DNA from: Allosphingosinicella sp.
GTDB lineage: Bacteria; Pseudomonadota; Alphaproteobacteria; Sphingomonadales; Sphingomonadaceae
NCBI GenBank assembly: GCA_030146745.1
Contig: JASLBD010000225.1
Span: forward strand, 1 to 5,767
Direction of reading: 5' to 3'
DNA: 5,767 bases
Both the position numbers and the translations under genes were made by a program. A model generated the notes under the pieces. It was given only the letters and a program-made list of their open reading frames with translations. It was not told where the DNA came from and searched no databases. The first letter of the stretch is position 1; each line of letters opens with the position of its first letter. Positions 1 through 5,767 of this stretch are shown one piece after another.

Positions 1-65
1 CGGCGCTGGACGCCACCCGCGACCGGCCGCCCGGCTTCGTCAAGGCGCTGGTCACCTTCCCATGA
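1..65 (+). CDS. C-terminal end of an unidentified protein (partial)
   Basis: An open frame enters from the left edge (first full codon at position 3) and ends at the TGA at 63-65. It encodes 20 residues, starting ALDATRD and ending LVTFP. Nineteen of its 20 codons end in G or C, the strong bias expected of a real gene in this genome, while the frame starting at position 2 lacks that pattern. Its stop overlaps the ATG of the next gene as ATGA, the usual sign of translational coupling in an operon. Too little is present to name a family. A sugar or polyol catabolism gene would suit an oxidoreductase neighbour, but that is only a guess. Confidence 0.55.
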   Translation, partial: ALDATRDRPPGFVKALVTFP

Positions 66-1117
66 CCCGGCTGGGCTTCATCGGCACCGGCTGGATCGGC
101 CTGGACCGGATGCGGGCGATTCTCGCCGTCGAGGGAGTCGAGGCGGCGGCCATCTGCGAGCCCGCGCCGGAAATGGCGGCCGAGGCGCTGAAGCTGGCGC
201 CGGACGCGGTCCTGGTGGCTTCGCTGGACGAAATGCTGGCGCTGGCGCCGGACGGCGTGGTGATCGCGACGCCCAGCGCCCTCCATGCGGCGCAGTCCCT
301 GCGGGCGCTTGAGGCGGGCGCCGCCGTCTTCTGCCAGAAGCCGCTCGGCCGCAACGCCGCCGAGGTGGAACAGGTGCTCGCCGCGGCGCGCCGGGCCGAC
401 CGCCTGGTCGGAGTCGACCTGTCCTATCGATATACGGAGGGCATGCGGGCGGTTCGCGAGCTGGTCAGTCGCGGCGCCCTGGGGAAGATCTACGCCGCGA
501 ACCTCGTCTTCCACAACGCCTACGGCCCGGACAAGGCGTGGTTCCACGACCTCGAACTATCGGGCGGCGGGTGCGTGATAGATCTCGGCATCCACCTCGT
601 CGACCTGGCCTTGTGGACTCTCGATTTCCCGCGGGTGACGGGCGTTTCCTCACGGCTCTATTCGAAAGGACGGCCACTCGAGGCCGGCGGGATCGAGGAT
701 TTCGCCACGGCCACGCTCGACCTGGAAGGCGGTGCGACGGTCCAGATCGCCTGCTCGTGGAACCTCCCCGCGGGGTGCGACGCGGTCATCGGCGCGGAAT
801 TTTACGGGACCGAGGGTGGCGCCACGTTCCGGAACGTCGACGGCTCCTTCTACGATTTCACCGCCGAACGGCTGCACGGAACATGCCGCGAGCGCCTCGC
901 GGACCCGCCGGACGCCTGGGGCGGCCGCGCCGCCGCGCACTGGGCGCAATCGCTCGCCCGGGGTTCGCGATGGTCCGACACCATCGCCGGCCTGCGCGAA
1001 GCCTCGACCGCGATCGACCGCATCTACGCCGCGGCCGGCCGCGGCGGCGCTGCCGGGACCGATCCCCTGAAGGCCGGAGCGGCGCCACAAGAGCATTGCA
1101 TCGCCACCGCGGACTAA
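62..1117 (+). CDS. Gfo/Idh/MocA family NAD(P)-dependent oxidoreductase
   Basis: This 351-residue cytosolic protein is predicted to oxidise or reduce a sugar, inositol or related polyol with NAD(P); the substrate cannot be read from sequence. The N-terminal Rossmann fold (about residues 1-120) opens with the dinucleotide loop GTGWIG at 8-13. The family's EKP motif appears as QKP (92-94), keeping the catalytic Lys93. The C-terminal alpha/beta domain holds the signature GGGCVIDLGIHLVD (168-181), with the expected Asp174 and His178 pair. Length is normal for the family. The last 25 or so residues, after IDRIYAAA, are Gly/Ala-rich and look like a non-conserved tail. The ATG at 62 is chosen because the Rossmann strand begins almost immediately and it overlaps the upstream stop as ATGA. 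The Shine-Dalgarno is weak (AAGG about 14 bases upstream), so coupling to the preceding gene is likely. Family assignment is secure, the precise enzyme is not. Confidence 0.93.
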   Translation: MTRLGFIGTGWIGLDRMRAILAVEGVEAAAICEPAPEMAAEALKLAPDAVLVASLDEMLALAPDGVVIATPSALHAAQSLRALEAGAAVFCQKPLGRNAAEVEQVLAAARRADRLVGVDLSYRYTEGMRAVRELVSRGALGKIYAANLVFHNAYGPDKAWFHDLELSGGGCVIDLGIHLVDLALWTLDFPRVTGVSSRLYSKGRPLEAGGIEDFATATLDLEGGATVQIACSWNLPAGCDAVIGAEFYGTEGGATFRNVDGSFYDFTAERLHGTCRERLADPPDAWGGRAAAHWAQSLARGSRWSDTIAGLREASTAIDRIYAAAGRGGAAGTDPLKAGAAPQEHCIATAD

Positions 1118-1203
1118 GCTTAGCGCCGACATTTCGTCGATCGCTTATGCGTCCGCGCCGGAGCCGCCACAGTCTGTTCGCGCTGCACCGAAACCGCCAT
1201 CGG

Positions 1204-1680
1204 TTACCCCACGCCCAGATGCCGCGCGAGCTTGTCGAGGGTCTGGTAACCGAATTCCACCGCGCCGAAGCCGATCTTGGAGTCTCGCAGCTCCTTTGTC
1301 GGATGCAGCTGACGCATGGTCAGCACGCATTTGCCGTCGCTTTGTTCATCGAAGGTGATGGTCACGTGGAACCGCTCGGGATCGTCGTCCACATCCACGC
1401 CGTGCTCGATCTCCAGCAGCCGTGGCGGGTCCACGCGCAGGAACACCATGCGGTTTTCCCAGCGGGTGCCGTCGGGCCCGGTGTAGACGAACCGCCAGCG
1501 GCCGCCTTCGCTTATGTCGATCTCCAGGGTTTCCGTCGTGAAGCCCTCCGGCCCGAACCAGCGCGTGACCTGGCTGGGATCGGTAAAGGCCTGGAACACG
1601 CGCGAGGGCGGTGCGGCGATCACTCGGGACAGCACGATCTCGCGCTCGAGTGCCCAGGTCGCGCGGGGGTCATGGCTCAT
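1204..1680 (-). CDS. AHSA1/SRPBCC (START-like) domain protein
   Basis: A 158-residue protein made of one SRPBCC helix-grip domain of the AHSA1 (Hsp90 ATPase activator homologue 1-like) type, a fold with a hydrophobic cavity for small ligands. Diagnostic features are the N-terminal strand EREIVLSRVIAAPPSRVFQAF (about 13-33), the family hallmark WFGPEGF (41-47), a mid-domain EGGRWRFVYTGPDG segment (58-71), and a C-terminal helix GAVEFGYQTLDKLARHLG. No signal peptide or membrane segment is seen, so it should be cytosolic. The ATG at 1680 is preferred over upstream in-frame codons because the domain starts directly after it and AAAGGTG lies a suitable distance upstream within arsR. Its start lies within the last 11 bases of arsR, so the two are co-transcribed. 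ArsR/AHSA1 pairs are common in proteobacteria, where the repressor usually controls the operon; the ligand and cellular job are generally unknown. Bacterial members are not shown to act on Hsp90. Confidence 0.92.
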   Translation of the reverse strand: MSHDPRATWALEREIVLSRVIAAPPSRVFQAFTDPSQVTRWFGPEGFTTETLEIDISEGGRWRFVYTGPDGTRWENRMVFLRVDPPRLLEIEHGVDVDDDPERFHVTITFDEQSDGKCVLTMRQLHPTKELRDSKIGFGAVEFGYQTLDKLARHLGVG

Positions 1681-2044
1681 TGTCTTCACCTTTCGAGAGG
1701 TTCGGTTGCGGGGATTGCGGTTGCGCCAGGAAGCGCTCCAGCCGGTCGAGCCGCGCTTCCCAGGCCGCGCGCGTGTGATCGAACCAGAGCGCCGTCTCGG
1801 CCAGACGCTGGGCATTCAAACGGCAGGGGCGCTTTTGGCCATCGCGCCCGCGCGCGATCAGCCCGGCGCGCTCCAGCACCTTCAGGTGCTGCGACACCGC
1901 GGCCAAGCTCATCGGAAAGGGCCGGGCGATCTCCTGCACGGTCATGTCGCCTTCTTTGGCCAAGCGGCTGACGATCGACAGCCGAGTTGCATCGCCGAGA
2001 GCTGCGAAGGTGTCGCTAAGCGGCTGGGAACACTGCACGTCCAA
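1670..2044 (-). CDS. ArsR-family winged-helix transcriptional repressor
   Basis: A 124-residue winged-helix DNA-binding protein of the ArsR/SmtB superfamily. Domain order: LSDTFAALGDATRLSIVSRLA (9-29) is the canonical first helices, MTVQEIARPFPMSLAAVSQHLKVLERAGLI (34-63) the helix-turn-helix with recognition helix about 46-58, and ARGRDGQKRPCRLN (64-77) the beta wing. The ELCVCDL-type metal site of ArsR and CadC is absent: the only cysteines are Cys5 and Cys74, so arsenic or metal sensing is unlikely. A charged Pro/Gln-rich tail follows residue 107. The start is uncertain. The frame is closed upstream by a TAA, and the first usable codon is TTG at 2044; a GTG two codons later (2038) would give 122 residues. 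A GTGAG sequence lies 3 bases before the TTG and 9 before the GTG, so either is credible. The gene overlaps the AHSA1 gene by 11 bases and probably represses that operon by binding the AT-rich region just upstream. Confidence 0.9.
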   Translation of the reverse strand: MDVQCSQPLSDTFAALGDATRLSIVSRLAKEGDMTVQEIARPFPMSLAAVSQHLKVLERAGLIARGRDGQKRPCRLNAQRLAETALWFDHTRAAWEARLDRLERFLAQPQSPQPNLSKGEDNEP

Positions 2045-2085
2045 GATCTCACAAGATATTTAAGTGATTGGTTGAATAAAGAGGT
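2045..2085 (-). promoter_or_regulatory. Candidate arsR promoter/operator region
   Basis: This stretch directly upstream of arsR is conspicuously AT-rich in an otherwise very GC-rich window. On the minus strand a loose -35-like TTTATT is followed after 16 bases by TATCTT, a 4/6 match to the -10 consensus. Overlapping it, TCAC and GTGA half-sites form an interrupted inverted repeat at 2049-2067, separated by 11 bases. This is the arrangement expected for an autoregulated ArsR promoter, but the matches are weak and the operator is inferred from position. Confidence 0.35.
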
Positions 2086-2196
2086 CGGCGGCGTCCGTCA
2101 AGGACGGCGCAAGGGCGGCCCATCTTCAAATCGGACCTGGAACCGCGGGCGATCGGGAAACGAGAGGCGGATCGATGGTTGGAAGCTTCGCGCAAA

Positions 2197-2204
2197 GAGG
2201 AGAG
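2197..2204 (+). promoter_or_regulatory. Shine-Dalgarno site for the small acidic protein gene
   Basis: GAGGAGAG contains an AGGAG core (2198-2202) 7 bases before the ATG at 2210. It fixes that ATG as the start over in-frame codons upstream and supports the short gene being translated. Confidence 0.75.
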
Positions 2205-2209
2205 AAGCC

Positions 2210-2392
2210 ATGGCGACCCAGCCCGAAATCGCGCCGCCGGACACCGTCCAGCCGCAATCGCCCGCGGAGAGCCCGTCGGTCCAGCCGCCCGTCGAGGAAC
2301 CGGGGACGGGCTCGCCCGAGATCGTTCCGGAGCAGCCGGATCAGGACTTCCCCGGCGGGTCTCCGGCCGAAACCTCTCCTCCGCCGGATTGA
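2210..2392 (+). CDS. Small acidic proline-rich hypothetical protein (60 aa)
   Basis: A 60-residue protein of extreme composition: 17 prolines, 11 acidic residues (7 Glu, 4 Asp), no Lys, Arg or His, no Cys, and a single aromatic (Phe). It should be intrinsically disordered with a very low isoelectric point. No signal peptide, membrane segment or known domain is visible. Degenerate repeats of the type PPxEEP/PEQPDQD run through it, ending SPAETSPPPD. The start is set by an AGGAG 7 bases upstream of the ATG. It stands alone, divergent from arsR and converging on the M42 peptidase gene with a 42-bp gap. I recall similar Pro/Glu/Asp-rich short ORFs being common in sphingomonads, but no function is assigned to them and I infer none. 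A GGAAC element at 2139-2143 might belong to a promoter for it. The strong ribosome site and biased composition argue that it is a real gene. Confidence 0.72.
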   Translation: MATQPEIAPPDTVQPQSPAESPSVQPPVEEPGTGSPEIVPEQPDQDFPGGSPAETSPPPD

Positions 2393-2434
2393 GCATCGGC
2401 GAGCACCCGTCCGGCGACCTGCGCAGGCCGCGAA

Positions 2435-3580
2435 TCAGTCGCGTTCGGACGGATCGTTGGCGCTGTGCGCCGCCGGCTCCGTCGGCTGCTCGGTGAACCC
2501 TTCCAGCCCCGTCAGTTCCTCGAGGTCGCGGGCGATTTCCACCGGGCTTGCGGCGTAGGCGCAAACGAGCTCGGCGACCGACTTCAGCGAATGAAGATGG
2601 ATCCGCTCGTAGCCGTGGCTGGCGTCGATGCCGAACGTGATCAGGGCAGTCCGCACGTCCGCCCCGCCTTCGAGCGCCGAGGCGCTGTCCGATCGGTAGT
2701 AGCGGAAGACGTCCCGCTGGTGCCGGATTCCGTTCACCTCGCACAGGCGAATGAGCTTGCGGGTGAGGTGATAGTCGAAGGGACCGACCTGATCGGCCAT
2801 CCCGATCGTCACTCCGAATTCCGCGCTGTTCTGCCCGGGCGCGGTGGCGCCGTTGTCGATGGAGACCATGGCGACGACGTTGTCGAGGAGGACGGCGGAA
2901 GCGCCGGATCCGACTTCCTCGGTGATCGTGAAGATGAAGTGGACGTCGACCGGGACATGGACCGCGCCGTCGACCATCGCCTTCAAGGCGGCCAGCGCCG
3001 AGGCGCATCCCGCTTTGTCGTCCAGGTGGCGCGAGACGATATAGCCGTTGTCCAGGAACTCCGCGCCCGGGTCGATGGCCACGAAGTCGCCGATATGGAT
3101 GCCCAGCGCCTCGACGCTCGCGCGGTCGCTGCAGTCGGCGTCGATCCTGACCTCGACGAAGCGCCAGCCGACCGGCTGCGTGTCGACCTCGTCGTTGAAC
3201 GTGTGGCCCGACGCCTTCAGGGGCAGGATCGTGCCGCGGTAGCTCCCCGCCTCGGTGAAGATGGTGCAGCGCGTCGACTCCGCCGACCGGGCCGACCAGG
3301 TGCCGATCGACACCAGCTCCAGCCGGCCGTTGTCCTTGATCATCTTTACCGTGGCGCCGAGCGTGTCGAGATGCGCGACCACCGCCCGGGCACCCTCGGC
3401 CTCGCGCCCGCGATAGAGCGCGAGAATGGCGCCTCGGCGAGTCACCGAATAAGGCACCTTCAGGCGCTCCAGCTCTTCGGAAACGTAGCGAACGATGGTG
3501 TCGGTATAGCCGGTGGGGCTCGGGATGGAGAGCAGCCGCTCCAGCTGGGCCCGTAGATAGCCGACGTCAATCTGCGGCAA
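2435..3580 (-). CDS. M42-family metallopeptidase of the NAGGN osmoprotectant cluster
   Basis: A 381-residue cytosolic di-metal aminopeptidase-like enzyme, similar to the M42 peptidase found with NAGGN synthesis genes. The N-terminus YLRAQLERLLSIPSPTGYTD (8-27) is typical of the family. Metal ligands are visible: His70 in AHLDTLG, an Asp of HLDDKAG (185-191), the Glu221-Glu222 pair of ITEEVGSG (catalytic base and ligand), Asp242 in IDNG, and a late His in IHLHS (about 330). The active site looks intact, so hydrolase activity is expected. The last 25 or so residues are a polar non-conserved tail. The start is a TTG at 3580, inside the end of the synthetase gene (14-base overlap). It is supported by AAGGAGG exactly 7 bases upstream and by the family N-terminus beginning there. 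Being last of three coupled genes, it is made with the biosynthetic enzymes. Its substrate is unproven; hydrolysis of NAGGN or of a precursor or related peptide is an inference from context. Confidence 0.93.
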   Translation of the reverse strand: MPQIDVGYLRAQLERLLSIPSPTGYTDTIVRYVSEELERLKVPYSVTRRGAILALYRGREAEGARAVVAHLDTLGATVKMIKDNGRLELVSIGTWSARSAESTRCTIFTEAGSYRGTILPLKASGHTFNDEVDTQPVGWRFVEVRIDADCSDRASVEALGIHIGDFVAIDPGAEFLDNGYIVSRHLDDKAGCASALAALKAMVDGAVHVPVDVHFIFTITEEVGSGASAVLLDNVVAMVSIDNGATAPGQNSAEFGVTIGMADQVGPFDYHLTRKLIRLCEVNGIRHQRDVFRYYRSDSASALEGGADVRTALITFGIDASHGYERIHLHSLKSVAELVCAYAASPVEIARDLEELTGLEGFTEQPTEPAAHSANDPSERD

Positions 3581-5330
3581 TGTCCGCCCTCCTTCCGGCC
3601 TTGGCCGGCATGGTCAACGGGAACAGCAGGTCGATGAACCGCTCCGCCGTCGGTTGCGGCTCGTGGTTCGCGAGGCCGGGCCGTTCGTTCGCCTCGATGA
3701 AGACATAGTCCGGCTCGGCCGGGCGTTCGACGATGAGATCGACTCCGACAACGGGGATGTCGATCGCCCGGGCCACGCGGGTCGCCGCCTCGATCAGACG
3801 GGGATGGACGAGGGCCGTCACGTCGTGAATCGTCCCGCCCGTGTGGAGATTCGCGGCCTTCCGCACCGCGAAGACCGTCCCCTTGGGAGGCACCTCGTCG
3901 AGGCGGTACCCGGCCCTGGCAACGCAGCGCTCGGTCTCCGCGTCGAGCGGTATTTTCGATTCGCCCGCGGTGGCGGCGGCGCGGCGCCGCGATTGCCGCT
4001 CGATCAGCGTCCGGACGGTGTCCCGGCCGTTGCCGACCACCTCGGCGGGCCGGCGAATCGAGGCGGCGACGAGCCTGAAGCCGATCACGACGAGCCGCAG
4101 GTCCTCGCCCTTGTGGAAGCTTTCGACGAGCACCTTGTCGCACTGGGCGCGGGCCGATTCGATCGCGGCGGCCACGCTGTCCATCGAGTCCAGGTCGACG
4201 GCCACTCCGCGGCCCTGCTCGCCCCGTGCGGGCTTGACGACGAGCGAGCCGTGCCGCTCGAGCATCGCCCGCACGCCCTCCATATCGTCCGCTTCCACCT
4301 CGTCCGGCACATCGACACCGGCGGCCTGGACGATCCGGCGGGTCATCGCCTTGTCGTCGCAGATCGAGAGGGCGACGGCGGTCGTGAGCTCGGAGAGGGA
4401 TTCCCGGCATCGTAGCTTGCGGCCGCCGGAGCGCAGCTCGAAGAGGCCGCCGCCGGTATCGATCACGTCCACTCCGATGCCGCGGCGGCGCGCTTCGTCG
4501 ATGATGATCCGCGCATAGGGGTTCATCGACTTGGCGGGATCGTTGCCCGTGAACAGGCGCTCGTTGATGATGTTTCGGCGCTTCACGGCGAAGACGGGGA
4601 GGCGCTGGAAGCCCAGCTTCGCGTAGAGCCCGATGGCCCCCTCATTGTCGTGGAGCACGGACAAATCCATGTAGCGGGCGCCCCGGGCGATATAATGTTC
4701 GGCGAGCCAACGGATCAGCGCCTCGCCGACCCGCGGGTGCGGGGTTTGCGGGTCGACGGCCAGGGCCCAGAGCGACGAGCCCTTCTCCGGATCGTCATAG
4801 GCGTGGCAATGGTCGATGCCGGTGACGGTGCCGATGATCGCGCCCGATCCTTCGTCCTCGGCGACGAAATGGGTGAGGAGCCGCGCCTCCTCGCTATGCT
4901 CCTCGAAGAAATCGGGCCGCACCTGGACCATTCGGTGCAGCGCGTAGAGGCGGTTCACGGCATCGGAGTCGGTATCGGCGACCATCCTGCGCACGAAATA
5001 GCCGGTGGGACGCCAGTTCGCCGCCCGGTAGGTGAAAAGGTTGAGCCGGTAGGTGTGGGACGGATCGAGGAACAGCTCGGCGGGCGCTGCGGCGAGGACG
5101 ACGTGCGGATCGGTGACGTACATCGCGATGTCGCGCTGCTCGGGTACTTCCGCCCGGATCGCGGAAACGAGCTCGCCGACGTCGGTGAAGGTATGGGCGA
5201 ACAGGATCCGGCCCCAGCCGCAGTCGGTGAGCGCGTTGAGCCGGGGCTGCTTGCCGCGCGGATCCTGCAGGAAGGGAAAGAGCGGCCGGCCGCGGCCGTG
5301 ACGGGCGCGAGTGTTGATGCGGCTCGACAT
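3567..5330 (-). CDS. ngg: N-acetylglutaminylglutamine synthetase (GNAT/ATP-grasp fusion)
   Basis: A 587-residue two-domain enzyme that makes the N-acetylglutaminylglutamine dipeptide, precursor of the osmoprotectant NAGGN. After an N-terminal region containing CGWGRILFAHTF (37-48), residues about 110-255 form a GNAT acetyltransferase: LWALAVDPQ (187-195), a degenerate acetyl-CoA loop PRVGEAL (199-205), and NEGAIGLYAKLGF (229-241). Residues about 320-575 form an ATP-grasp ligase resembling the cyanophycin synthetase type: VVKPARGEQGRGV (364-376) with the ATP-binding Lys366, VES (402-404), DLIVE (531-535), and the metal-binding FIEANERPG (544-552). The order acetylase then ligase explains both the acetyl cap and the peptide bond. 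The ATG at 5330 is preferred over one 17 codons upstream because its TGATG overlap with the amidotransferase stop and the AAGGTGGG just before it mark translational coupling. The upstream alternative would add a 51-base intrusion into the neighbour. The 3' end overlaps the M42 peptidase gene. Confidence 0.94.
   Translation of the reverse strand: MSSRINTRARHGRGRPLFPFLQDPRGKQPRLNALTDCGWGRILFAHTFTDVGELVSAIRAEVPEQRDIAMYVTDPHVVLAAAPAELFLDPSHTYRLNLFTYRAANWRPTGYFVRRMVADTDSDAVNRLYALHRMVQVRPDFFEEHSEEARLLTHFVAEDEGSGAIIGTVTGIDHCHAYDDPEKGSSLWALAVDPQTPHPRVGEALIRWLAEHYIARGARYMDLSVLHDNEGAIGLYAKLGFQRLPVFAVKRRNIINERLFTGNDPAKSMNPYARIIIDEARRRGIGVDVIDTGGGLFELRSGGRKLRCRESLSELTTAVALSICDDKAMTRRIVQAAGVDVPDEVEADDMEGVRAMLERHGSLVVKPARGEQGRGVAVDLDSMDSVAAAIESARAQCDKVLVESFHKGEDLRLVVIGFRLVAASIRRPAEVVGNGRDTVRTLIERQSRRRAAATAGESKIPLDAETERCVARAGYRLDEVPPKGTVFAVRKAANLHTGGTIHDVTALVHPRLIEAATRVARAIDIPVVGVDLIVERPAEPDYVFIEANERPGLANHEPQPTAERFIDLLFPLTMPAKAGRRADIAAD
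3588..3594 (-). promoter_or_regulatory. Shine-Dalgarno site for the TTG-started M42 peptidase
   Basis: On the minus strand this reads AAGGAGG, a full consensus site lying inside the last codons of the synthetase gene. It is 7 bases from the TTG at 3580, decides that unusual start codon, and predicts efficient translation coupled to the upstream gene. Confidence 0.8.
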
Positions 5331-5767
5331 CAGCCCACCTTGTGCGTTTGCAGCCAGAGCTCGAGCAGCCCCACCTGCCACAGCTGAGACCCGCGCAGAG
5401 GGGTGATGTGGACGGTCGGATCGGCGAAGAGATGCTCGAGATAATCGGGAGCGAAGAGCCCGCGCTCGAGCGCCGGCGCCGAGGTCAGAGCGTCGCGCAC
5501 CAGGTCGAGATACGGTCCCTCGATATATTTGAGGGCGGGTACCGGGAAATAGCCCTTCGGCCGGTCGATCACCTCGGACGGAATCACCTCGCGCGCCGTG
5601 TCCTTCAGGATGCCCTTGCCGCCGCCGGCGAGCTTCAGCTCCGGCGGGATCCGGGCCGCGAGCTCGGCAAGATCGTGATCGAGGAACGGGACCCGAGCCT
5701 CCAGCCCCCAGGCCATGGTCATATTGTCGACGCGCTTGACCGGATCGTCGACCAGCATGACGGTCGA
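5330..5767 (-). CDS. asnO: N-acetylglutaminylglutamine amidotransferase, C-terminal part (partial)
   Basis: The last 145 residues of an asparagine-synthetase-like (AsnB type) amidotransferase; the gene continues past the right edge, so the N-terminal glutaminase domain with its catalytic Cys is not in view. The fragment is from the ATP-dependent synthetase domain: VDNMTMAWGLEARVPFLD (13-30) is the family signature, GGGKGILKDTAREVIP and RPKGYFPVP follow in the usual order, and the protein ends LLELWLQTHKVG. In this setting the enzyme would use glutamine nitrogen and ATP to amidate N-acetylglutaminylglutamine, giving the final NAGGN. Taken alone, the fragment could be any AsnB-like enzyme; the specific call rests on the following ngg gene and M42 peptidase, the known trio. 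Its TGA overlaps the ngg ATG by one base (TGATG), showing co-translation. It is the first of the three genes in view, so the operon promoter must be to the right of the window. Confidence 0.88.
   Translation of the reverse strand, partial: STVMLVDDPVKRVDNMTMAWGLEARVPFLDHDLAELAARIPPELKLAGGGKGILKDTAREVIPSEVIDRPKGYFPVPALKYIEGPYLDLVRDALTSAPALERGLFAPDYLEHLFADPTVHITPLRGSQLWQVGLLELWLQTHKVG
5334..5341 (-). promoter_or_regulatory. Shine-Dalgarno site for the NAGGN synthetase gene
   Basis: AAGGTGGG on the minus strand lies within the final codons of the amidotransferase, with its AAGG 7 bases before the ATG at 5330. It supports that start over the in-frame ATG at 5381. Confidence 0.6.

Noticed and set aside
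1114..1123. Perfect 10-base palindrome CTAAGCTTAG across the oxidoreductase stop codon
   Set aside because: It has no loop, no adjoining stem extension and no T-run, so it is not a terminator; probably chance.
1192..1205. Short hairpin AACCG-CCAT-CGGTT at the end of the AHSA1 gene
   Set aside because: The stem is only 5 bp and there is no clear T-tract on the minus strand after it, so it is too weak to call a terminator.
1204..1815. Longer 203-residue version of the AHSA1 protein
   Set aside because: The extra N-terminus lies out of frame within the well-supported ArsR gene and is Arg-rich. The SRPBCC domain begins just after the ATG at 1680.
538..1971. A 477-codon plus-strand open frame crossing three genes
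   Set aside because: It is extremely Arg/Pro-rich, spans the oxidoreductase, AHSA1 and ArsR genes in other frames, and has no domain; a typical high-GC artefact.
2418..2427. Palindrome CCTGCGCAGG between the small protein and M42 peptidase genes
   Set aside because: It is a plausible spot for a bidirectional terminator in the 42-bp convergent gap, but there is no flanking T-run or longer stem.
2465..3556. A 363-codon plus-strand open frame opposite the M42 peptidase gene
   Set aside because: It is the antisense shadow of a well-supported gene. High GC leaves few stops on the opposite strand, and the translation shows no recognisable domain.
3460..4410. A 316-codon minus-strand frame inside the NAGGN synthetase gene
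   Set aside because: It is an out-of-frame, Arg/Gly-rich shadow of the ATP-grasp region, whose motifs are intact in the real frame.
3567..5330. Cyanophycin synthetase as an alternative identity for the ATP-grasp protein
   Set aside because: The N-terminal GNAT domain, the shorter length and the AsnB-like and M42 neighbours fit NAGGN synthetase, not cyanophycin synthetase.
5331..5381. Upstream ATG at 5381 as the start of the NAGGN synthetase
   Set aside because: It would add 17 Ala/Gly-rich residues and extend the overlap with the amidotransferase to 52 bases. The ATG at 5330 has a ribosome site and a TGATG coupling junction.

Overview
The window is GC-rich, densely coding bacterial DNA, most likely from an alphaproteobacterium and plausibly a sphingomonad. 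The basis is the strong G/C third-position bias, the ArsR/AHSA1 gene pair, a small Pro/Glu-rich protein of a style I associate with sphingomonads, and an NAGGN osmoprotectant cluster. The taxonomic call is inference. I see no RNA gene, CRISPR array, insertion sequence, frameshift or other mobile-element sign.

Layout. From the left edge, the plus strand carries the last codons of an unidentified gene (to 65), which overlaps the start of a complete Gfo/Idh/MocA-type NAD(P)-dependent oxidoreductase (62-1117). An 86-bp gap with nothing recognisable follows. On the minus strand, read right to left, come an ArsR-type repressor (2044-1670) and an overlapping AHSA1/SRPBCC protein (1680-1204). A 165-bp gap (2045-2209) with an AT-rich candidate promoter/operator separates arsR from a divergent plus-strand gene for a 60-residue acidic, proline-rich protein (2210-2392). 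From 2435 to the right edge the minus strand holds three tightly coupled genes, in transcription order: the C-terminal part of an asparagine-synthetase-like amidotransferase (cut by the window end), a fused GNAT/ATP-grasp ligase (5330-3567), and an M42-family metallopeptidase (3580-2435).

How the genes work together. The three right-hand genes match the conserved trio for the osmoprotectant dipeptide N-acetylglutaminylglutamine amide (NAGGN). The GNAT/ATP-grasp protein makes N-acetylglutaminylglutamine and the amidotransferase amidates it. The role of the co-transcribed M42 peptidase is not settled; turnover or processing of the dipeptide is a natural guess. Each junction overlaps by 1 to 14 bases with a Shine-Dalgarno sequence inside the preceding gene, indicating one translationally coupled operon whose promoter lies beyond the right edge. 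The ArsR/AHSA1 pair looks like a separate autoregulated two-gene unit. I found no wholly new system; the points most worth following are the peptidase of the NAGGN trio and the small acidic protein.
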